From Adiantum capillus-veneris (taxonomy: Eukaryota > Streptophyta > Polypodiopsida > Polypodiales > Pteridaceae), in contig CM043960.1 in assembly GCA_014529385.2 (NCBI GenBank), forward strand, positions 35,054,896-35,118,895: a stretch of 64,000 nucleotides of DNA, given 5' to 3'. A program made the translations under genes and the position numbers. The notes under the pieces are model-generated. The model did no database searches, was not told the DNA's origin, and worked only from the letters and a program-made list of their open reading frames with translations. Of this stretch, positions 57,412-64,000 are shown one piece after another (within the stretch, counting starts at the first letter, position 1; every line of letters begins with the position of its first letter).

Positions 57412-57861
57412 AATGAAATGAAACGTAATATTAACGTCTTTAAAAGGCCAAAATGACCTATGAGACCAAAAGGTTACATGTGGTGACTCTAATACCAGGT
57501 CTGGGTACCAAAAGTACAAAGAACTAAAAAGAAAATAGTGGGTAGGGGTGGGGCGAAACCTGATACAAAGGGAATACAAAGGGTGAGCTGATACAATGAA
57601 GCTCTCTAACAATCGAGGCATCATATACATATACGTCAGTATCCAAAAGGCTATAGAGATTCAATTTCCTCCAAGGTAGGCACTCTGTTGGGATGGCTCC
57701 TATGTCGCGCCAGTATGGTATGGATCCTCGAGCACAATCAGCATCGATGTCGAGAGGGGCCCCCTCATCCGTGAGCGACGGGACCGCCCCAACTCTTATC
57801 GCCCAATCAAGCAGTATGCCTCTGGTGCCTCTGGTGTTGTTATGTTGTGGGGGCTGCTCGA
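57409..57861 (-). mobile_element. LINE copy 4 of the GA array (3' end only)
   Basis: About 450 bp of LINE 3' sequence beginning atgaaatgaaatgaaacgtaatattaac and containing the tgacctatgagacc block shared by all copies. It is truncated at ggggctgctcgaagagaga. It contains no complete ORF. Confidence 0.85.
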
Positions 57862-57871
57862 AGAGAGAGAA
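57862..57871 (+). repeat. Short GA tract
   Basis: agagagagaa between LINE copies 4 and 5. Confidence 0.8.
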
Positions 57872-58214
57872 ATAAAATGAAATGAAATGTTATATTAACG
57901 TCTTCAAAAGGCCAAAGTGACCTATGAGACCAGAAAGTTACAATGTGGTGGATCTGATACAAAGTCAGAGTCAGAGTAACAAGATGATTACAATGACAAA
58001 TGTCACAATAAAATACTATGGAATCCTAAACTACTAGGTGTGAACTAAGCAGCTAGCTGGGATAGCTAGATCACAAGAGATCCAGCATCGGTCACTGGCG
58101 GATCTCATCAATCTCCTCCATGCTCAGTAGTCTGACCGGGCGTCGTGCATGTCGAGCCAAAGTGATCCGAATCCTCTGATGCAGCCTCTGCCGATGCTAT
58201 GTAGTCCTCCGCAG

Positions 58215-60474
58215 TCATGGGCGTCTGGATCTTCCCAGCTCAGTCTCTCGGTTGATAAGTGTGCCTCTTGTGTGAGACGACGAGCTCTGCTGTGGTAGTA
58301 ACTCCTCCGGGTGTCCGGTGGCAGCTCTAAAGAAATCTGTGATCTGTCTCTGGGACTGGCTAGCCTCTCCTCTCATCAAGCTCTCTCTGTGTCTGCGTAG
58401 CTCGAGCAAAAACAAACCCAAGCATCTCTGATCCTCGTACTGCATGACTCTGGAGAATGGTCCAAAGCCCTCTCTGAACAAGCAATGGAAGCGGCCTTGT
58501 ATCTCGTAGTAGACGGGGCAGTGGCATGTGTAGTGCAACTCTGTCTCAGGCTCGATGTCACATAGGGGGCATGTCCTAGCCTCTGCTAGTACTCCGTTGT
58601 ATCTCCCAGTCTCGATCCGCAGCTGGTGTGAAGATGTACGTATCTGGCCGATAGCACAGCGTATCCCATGAGACAAGTGGGTGTCCATGTATCTGGGCCT
58701 CGTCACAAAACCATCAACCGTAAGCTGGAGGAGACGCTCTCTGTAGAAAGCCATCTTCGTGCCCAGCTCCTGTGTTGTCTGTATCCATGTCCTCTTGGTG
58801 TCTAGCTGAGTCAAGTCCTGGCGGATGAGCCTGGTGATCTCGGATTGTGTAAAAGTCAGAGAGGGTGCATCCAATGAGTACTGGAAGGGAGGCAATCTGT
58901 CTATGCTGAACCCATGCGCCTGAAACCATGATGTCATCTCCCCATACCAGCATGCTGTATCTCCCTGCATGGCTAACTGTCGAGACGACTGAAGTGCAAG
59001 GCGGGCATATCTGTCTCTGGGAAGTTCCCACATGCGGTGTATGAAGGAGACCGATCTGGTGAGCGCCTCAACCACTAGTGGGGGGGCAGCTAGCTCTGCT
59101 CAAACAATAGCACGTGGTACTGAGGCCTTGGCTCTAATGAGCCGCGAGATCATAGAAGAGGCTTCTCCATGTCCCCCCATCCATCACTGCGGTCTGTCCT
59201 CCCGTGATGATCTAATGAAGGTCCCCAAATCTCAGCTCCATAAAGCAATCCAGAAGCCACCAGAGTGTCAAAGAGCCAGAGCTTCGTCCGAGGCTCCTGA
59301 AACTGAACCTATGAACACATCCTTTCCAATCTACCCAATGTTGCATGGGCTCTGGTCAGTCTAGTCTCTGCTGCCCTCCTCAATGAAAATGTTGGCCCAC
59401 TAAAAACCACTCCGAGGTAAGTGTACGCCTCTGTATATTCCACAGTCTCCTGGCCGTATGTGAGCGCTGGCGCTGACCTCCTCATCCACTGTGGGGTGGT
59501 ATTGAATACCATGACCTTGGTTTTACCCAGGTTGACGGACAAACCACTTTCCCGAGCAAACCTATTCAAAGCATCCAAGTGACGTTGCATCCCCTCCGGA
59601 GAGTCGGAGATCAACACAATATCATCAGCATATAACAATAATGGAATCCATGTCCTTGCCAGCTGTGCACCTCTATCACCATCTCCCTCAATGTAGTCAG
59701 AAACCTCATCCACATACATACCAAATAGAGTAGGAGAGAGCGGGCAGCCCTGCTTCACCCCAATAGTGGAGTGAATTGGTGTGGATAGACCCTCTGAGGT
59801 GCGTACCTGCCCCACTACTGACCTGTATGATGCCATGACCCCCCAAATGAGCTTTGTGGGTACTCCCATCTGCTGTAATCTGCGCATCAATCTAGCTCTA
59901 GGCACTGTGTCAAATGCTTTGCAGAAATTCACAAAGCTACCATAGATCCGTCTCCCACGCGATCTACCCTCCTCAATGATGGCTCTGAGTGTCAAGATAT
60001 GGTCAAGAGTAGAAAAACCCCTCCTGAACCCTGCCTGCCCGGCTGCGCGTATCCCCTCCCTCTCTGCCCATCTACTCAGCTGCTGCTCAAGAATAGATGC
60101 GTACAACCGTGCCAATGTGTGTCCAATCATGATAGTGCGATAATTCCCAGCCTCCATAGGGTCTCCCGACTTGAAGATAGGTACAATAGTAGATAGGCTC
60201 CAAGTATCCAGCAAGCCCTCACACATGGCACGGTTAAACATCACTGCTAGAAGCTCTGCTAGTAGATCTCTGGCATGCGTGAAATGCTCAGCCACTAAAC
60301 CATCATGATCGTATGCTCTCCCAGTCCTCATCCTGTCAATGGCCTTCCTCACCATCTCCGCGGTGAAAAAAGCACATGTGTGTGGGCATGGATCGGGAGG
60401 TGCGGGAAGGGGGGGCTGCTCAGGAACTGTGTACAGAGATGATGCATACTGGCCCAGTCCTCTGTAGAAGTGAT

Positions 60475-60512
<38 letters not shown>

Positions 60513-61794
60513 GAGTGCTCCTGAAAGAGCCGCCATGCCTCATGTGAGTCCTGACTCAAGAACAGCTGATATAGATCGTGCTCTAGCCGAGCCAAAAATG
60601 CCCTCTTCTTCCGCCGCACTAGGCATCGGAAGTCAATCTGTGACTGTCTGTGAGTGATGTCCCCCAAAAGCACCTCCCTTTGAAGTGTAGCTCTAGTGTC
60701 CCGGCATTCCTCATCATACCAACTGTTCTGGGGCATGCTCCCCGAACGGCGTCTCTGCGCAGGCTGGGTATGTGGGTATGCCTCTGCTGCTGCATCATGT
60801 AGTGTCTGTGTCAATATAGTAGTAAGCTCCTCCAGAGGTCGCCCTGGCTCCTCTGTGCATAGGCGTCTGTAGATCCCATCTATGTATACAGAGTCTGTCT
60901 CCTGCGTGAAGGTGTAGCGAGTAGGGGCTGCTGTCCGCATCCTGTATGCTACACTAAACTGAAAAGACATGGTCATTGACACAAGAGCATGATCCACTGC
61001 CACACCAACAGGTCTGGGTCCAACCGTGAGATCCTGGATACTAGAGATGAGGCTCGGTTGTGCCATGACATAATCTACTGTGCTGGCTCCATGTCTGTGT
61101 GGAAAGCATGTCAAACCCCCCGCAGCGGGAAATCTCTGTGGGCCATTCAAGATGGCCAATCCATGTGCAGTCCCCATGTCTATCAAGTGTCGTCCATACT
61201 CAGTGTGTTCTCCATCCTTTGATAGTCTGGATAGGCCCGTCTCTGCAACATCCAACTCTCTCAGCATCTCCTCTGAAGTATCATAAAATACTGTCTGATG
61301 ATGGGCAGTCCTAGCATTGAAATCCCCTAGAATGATGATGTCACCATCTCTAGAGAACTCCCATATGTCATCATCCAAAATAGAGAAAGGGGACTGTCCT
61401 TTGGGTGGTGCATACACTGACGTGGTTGGGGAAAAGTAGCAAATAGCAATATAAGATATCTGTCTGTCTCTGCTCTCAGTCTCACCCACATGTACCTAGC
61501 TTGCTCATCTTTGCGGGCTATATGTATCAATGGCTGCAACTCCTCCCTGAATAACACTACCACTCCTCCTGATCCTCGCCCTCTGCGCCTTGATCGTGTC
61601 TCCTGTCTATAGGCAGTCTCCCATCTATATCCACTAATGTGAGGCATAGACTGCCCGGGGGCCTGATGTGTCTCAGAGTAGAAGATGATGTCTCTTCCCT
61701 TGAAACTATCCTCAAAGGCGCCCACATCAAGTCGCATAGACCCATTACAATTCCACGTGGCAACTTTGAGGGTGGTCCCATGGGTCTCGCACCG
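58215..61794 (-). pseudogene. LINE ORF2: APE endonuclease, RT, zinc finger (three lesions)
   Basis: The endonuclease begins VATWNCNGSMRLD and has SETHQAPGQ, GDFNARTAHHQ and VDYVMAQPS. RT follows with QAGFRRGFSTLDHILTLRAI, FCKAFDTVPRARL, VKQGCPLSPTLFGMYVDEV and LLLYADDIVLIS. The C-terminus has VNLGKTKVMVFNTTPQ and a Cys-His motif CPLCDIEPETELHYTC (C-x2-C-x8-H-x2-C). Lesions: a one-base deletion at about 61,457, a CAG-to-TAG stop at about 59,311, and a 4-bp deletion near 59,158. The fragments at 61,489-59,309 and 59,075-58,215 remain open. In-frame AUG codons occur only after the catalytic WNCNG segment. Confidence 0.9.
60477..60511 (+). repeat. G35 tract inside LINE ORF2 (poly-Pro expansion)
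   Basis: A run of 35 G reads as about 12 Pro codons on the coding strand between endonuclease and RT (EHSP...). The same site has G9 at 42,117-42,125 and only CCC CCA-type codons in copy 3, so this is a slippage expansion. Confidence 0.9.
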
Positions 61795-61797
61795 TCA
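61792..61797 (-). promoter_or_regulatory. In-frame UGA-CGG between ORF1 and ORF2 (LINE copy 5)
   Basis: ORF1 ends with UGA (61,797-61,795) and CGG follows (61,794-61,792). Translation in the same frame continues GAG ACC CAT GGG into the endonuclease. An ATG overlapping the stop (ATGA) is in another frame and closes after 17 codons, so it cannot give ORF2 by reinitiation. Confidence 0.65.
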
Positions 61798-62739
61798 TGT
61801 GGAGCGCCGCTCTACAATCACAACCCGGCCATCTCTGTAGAAGGCCGTCTTTCCCTTCTCCCTTGCCGCTTGAAACTTTGGCATTACCTCTCTCATATGC
61901 GCAAGCTGTGTGAGAGTGAGGTCATCTCCAAGGAATATGCCTGTTTTCTTTAGTGTAGGACGCTTCTTCAAGAAGTCCTTCTTTGCCTCCATGGATGGGA
62001 AACGGATGATTAGAGCTCTCCCTTTTGAAGTCTCCCCATTGCCTTGTGTCTTCTTCCCCACCCTCCATGCCTTTGTATGAGTAGCGTGACTACCCATCAT
62101 GCGGAGAAGTTCTTCAACTTCCCCTTCCACCTCATCTCGGTCTTTTAGATCGGTTACTCTTATATGCAAAGCTCTAGTTTTCCTTCGTTGTTCTTCTTCT
62201 AGAGTCATGTCGATGATTGTAGGAGTGTGGACAGATGTGGTTTCTTTCCCTTTGCCTTTCTTAGCGACTTCTATCCACTTCTCGGCCTCATCCGCCTTCT
62301 TTTGCGTCTTCGTGATCACATCCATCCACGAAGACGTCTTTACCATCTTTTGTTTCTTCTCCTCTTTGATCATCCGTACCTGCTCTTTGATGACCTTGAT
62401 TTCCTCTACTACCGAAGGCTGGAATTCCCCCTCCTCTAGTCCACTGCTCGCTCTATCAGCAAGTTCTCGCTTGAGAGTTGAGACCTCTTCTTTAACTGTT
62501 TTGGAGTCCGCCTTAAGTGCTTGTAGCTCTGCGTGCAGGTCTTCTTTCTCTTTTTTCCACTGCGCGCCTTCGTTGAGAAACATTTGAAGAAGGTTGGCCT
62601 TTTCTTTCCACCATTCCTCCATATCTGCTTTCCAGTCTTTCATCTCCCTCTCCATTTGTGTAATCCGCTTGTTTGTAAGCACAAAGGTTGCCTTCGGATG
62701 GGGCTTACATACCGGCGAAGCAGTCATGACCTCCATCAA
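61795..62739 (-). CDS. LINE ORF1 protein, L1-type (coiled coil, RRM-like, CTD)
   Basis: 314 residues, intact. Residues about 25-150 form a long charged coiled coil (MEREMKDWKADMEEWWKEKA; LKRELADRASSGLEEGEFQP). Residues about 190-260 resemble an RNA-recognition motif (RALHIRVTDLKDRDEVEGEV; KGRALIIRFPSMEAKKDFLK). The C-terminus (GIFLGDDLTLTQLAHMREVM, AREKGKTAFYRDGRVVIVER) resembles the C-terminal domain of L1 ORF1p. No CCHC knuckle is present, unlike the common ORF1 of flowering-plant LINEs. Expected role: RNA-binding, trimeric nucleic-acid chaperone. The start ATG is at 62,739; a second ATG follows directly. It ends at the UGA shared with ORF2's frame. Confidence 0.88.
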   Translation of the reverse strand: MMEVMTASPVCKPHPKATFVLTNKRITQMEREMKDWKADMEEWWKEKANLLQMFLNEGAQWKKEKEDLHAELQALKADSKTVKEEVSTLKRELADRASSGLEEGEFQPSVVEEIKVIKEQVRMIKEEKKQKMVKTSSWMDVITKTQKKADEAEKWIEVAKKGKGKETTSVHTPTIIDMTLEEEQRRKTRALHIRVTDLKDRDEVEGEVEELLRMMGSHATHTKAWRVGKKTQGNGETSKGRALIIRFPSMEAKKDFLKKRPTLKKTGIFLGDDLTLTQLAHMREVMPKFQAAREKGKTAFYRDGRVVIVERRST

Positions 62740-63058
62740 AAATACAAATGCACTTCTGCCAAGTCAACCCTCTATGTCCACATCACATATACAGCCCTGT
62801 CCCGCATAATGCATACATGTGTGTTCCCCATATCAATCGTACATTTTTTGAGATTTTCCTTTTCTGCAAATTTCTGTCAATGCTGAAATTTATGTAATTC
62901 TGAAATTCTGAAATTTCCCTGCAGGTCTGCAACTCCTGAAAAATGTAAATGTAAATTATGTATTTTCTAATTCTGCAGGTCTGAGTAAATTTTGCAGGTC
63001 CGAAAAATTTCAGGTGTGACTGCGCGGTATCTGCCCTATAATGCACCTGCAGGCTTTT

Positions 63059-63086
<28 letters not shown>
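63059..63086 (+). repeat. G28 tract
   Basis: Run of 28 G, with a second run of 11 G at 63,131-63,141. Between these and the GA array (63,142-63,290) lies GC-rich sequence with repeated gcgcgttgctgt motifs and no gene. Confidence 0.9.
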
Positions 63087-63089
<3 letters not shown>

Positions 63090-63288
63090 TGTCCAGCCAC
63101 GAGTAGGGGGTGCGGCGTATTGTCACAACAGGGGGGGGGGGAGGCGCAGTCCAGCTGACCACGCGTTGCTGTGAGAGAGTAAGCGCGTTGCTGTCCAGCT
63201 GAGAGAGAGCGCGTGGGGCTGAGTGGGCTGCGTGGGCAGCGCTCAACAGAGCAGTAGGTGGCGTGAGGGGCTGCAGCAGTCCACGCGC

Positions 63289-63290
<2 letters not shown>

Positions 63291-63346
<56 letters not shown>
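63291..63346 (+). repeat. (GA)28 microsatellite
   Basis: Pure GA array left of a 38-bp LINE fragment. Confidence 0.95.
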
Positions 63347-63349
<3 letters not shown>

Positions 63350-63382
63350 TGCCTCTGGTGTTGTTATGTTGTGGGGGCTGCT

Positions 63383-63384
<2 letters not shown>
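63347..63384 (-). mobile_element. 38-bp LINE fragment isolated between GA arrays
   Basis: Identical over 38 bases to 57,823-57,860, the truncated 5' end of LINE copy 4, and like it followed by GA. Here it is sandwiched between two GA arrays. Confidence 0.9.

Positions 63385-63442
<58 letters not shown>
63385..63442 (+). repeat. (GA)29 microsatellite
   Basis: GA array immediately left of the 3' end of LINE copy 6. Confidence 0.95.
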
Positions 63443-63445
<3 letters not shown>

Positions 63446-63951
63446 GAAATGAAATGATATATTAACGTCTACAAAAGGCCAAAATGACCTATGAGACCAA
63501 ACTGATTACAATGGTGAGTCTAGTACCAACTCTGGGTACAAACAAAGAAAACTACAAACTAGAAACTGAGATAGGAGTGCCACCGACTCCTATGCGTGGC
63601 TGGTAAGCTGAGCAATGGTATAATGCCACAAAGGTACAAAGTGGGGATAAGTGTCACCATGATACAATATAGCAGTAACATGAAGCCTATCCTGATCGAC
63701 ACTCTGGGTGTTGCGCTAGAATCCTATGGATCCTCTGCCGCAATCTCTATCGGTGCTGCGTGGCTCCCCTCCTCAGTCGTGGTCGTCTCGATCTCCCCAA
63801 ATCTATAGCTCGGTCAATGAGAGTACCACTGGTGTGTGTATGGGTGGGAGCCAAGCCCTGTGGGGGTGGTGACCCCTCTGCCTCTGTGGTGCTCGGATTG
63901 AAGAAATTTGAGATGCGTCTTTGGGACCGTCTCTGCCTATGTCCTCTCAAT
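63443..63951 (-). mobile_element. LINE copy 6 of the GA array (3' end only)
   Basis: Begins aaatgaaatgaaatgatatattaac after GA and carries the shared tgacctatgagacc block. On the minus strand it holds the ORF2 C-terminal RRRSQRRISNFF segment. It is truncated at gtcctctcaatagagagag, merging into GA. Confidence 0.85.
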
Positions 63952-63963
63952 AGAGAGAGAGAG
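63952..63963 (+). repeat. Short GA tract
   Basis: agagagagagat between the 5' end of LINE copy 6 and the next LINE. Confidence 0.85.
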
Positions 63964-64000
63964 ATGAAATGAAATGAAATGTTATGTTAACGTCTTCAAA
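63964..64000 (-). mobile_element. 3' end of a further LINE copy (cut by window end)
   Basis: gaaatgaaatgaaatgttatgttaacgtcttcaaa is the 3' terminus seen in all other array copies; the rest lies beyond the window. Confidence 0.85.

Larger units (their letters stand above)
57872..62990 (-). mobile_element. LINE copy 5 of the GA array, nearly full length
   Basis: This is the best-preserved member. It has 3' end and UTR (57,872-58,214), ORF2 (58,215-61,794) with endonuclease, RT and C-terminal zinc finger, ORF1 (61,795-62,739), and AT-rich 5' sequence beyond it to about 62,990. Its 3' terminus is ataaaatgaaatgaaatgttatattaac next to GA. The exact 5' end is uncertain because it grades into G28 at 63,059 and GA arrays from 63,291. 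Confidence 0.9.

Overview
This 64 kb window looks like nuclear DNA of a land plant with a large, transposon-rich genome. It contains one fragment of a spliced host gene. Everything else recognisable is LTR retrotransposons of the Ty3/gypsy type (a chromodomain-bearing chromovirus and a Tat/Athila-like lineage), LINEs, their relics, and simple-sequence arrays. Chromodomain Ty3 elements, Tat/Athila-type elements and LINEs together, plus a 15 kb transposon-filled intron, fit a bulky plant genome such as a fern, another seed-free plant or a gymnosperm. The species cannot be named from the sequence.

Layout. 1-9.2 kb is a graveyard of Ty3 LTR, gag and chromodomain relics in both orientations. 9.2-10.7 kb is a solo LTR with a perfect 5-bp target-site duplication (TSD). 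10.8-29.05 kb carries a plus-strand host gene: two exons at 10,800-11,078 and six at 26,476-29,053, all compatible in phase. They encode tryptophan-rich repeats resembling Sfi1 repeats followed by a long coiled coil. The intervening intron (11,079-26,475) holds LINE fragments, a decayed Ty3 gag-pol with a tandem-repeat-rich 3' region and an extra 3' ORF, a 576-bp LTR with a primer-binding site, and several short tandem repeats.

29.2-33.5 kb is a decayed minus-strand L1-like LINE split by a solo LTR (TSD CTACC). 33.5-35.4 kb is a Ty3 integrase relic split by a 1.1-kb insertion made of one LTR plus a primer-binding site and flanked by a 28-bp direct repeat.

35.7-64 kb is dominated by one LINE family. 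At least eight copies lie head to tail, all on the minus strand. Seven 3' ends visible here abut (GA)n tracts, and several 5' truncations also run into (GA)n. Into one copy a young 8.7-kb chromovirus has inserted (43,213-51,909), with LTRs that look identical, TSD GTCTC, a primer-binding site and a polypurine tract. Its gag-pol frame is broken by one base at the RNase H/integrase boundary.

The most interesting signal is the LINE family. It appears to target (GA)n microsatellites and ends in a pentanucleotide tail. It has an L1-type coiled-coil ORF1, and in both copies that retain the junction ORF1 and ORF2 lie in the same frame, separated only by a UGA-CGG stop context typical of translational readthrough.
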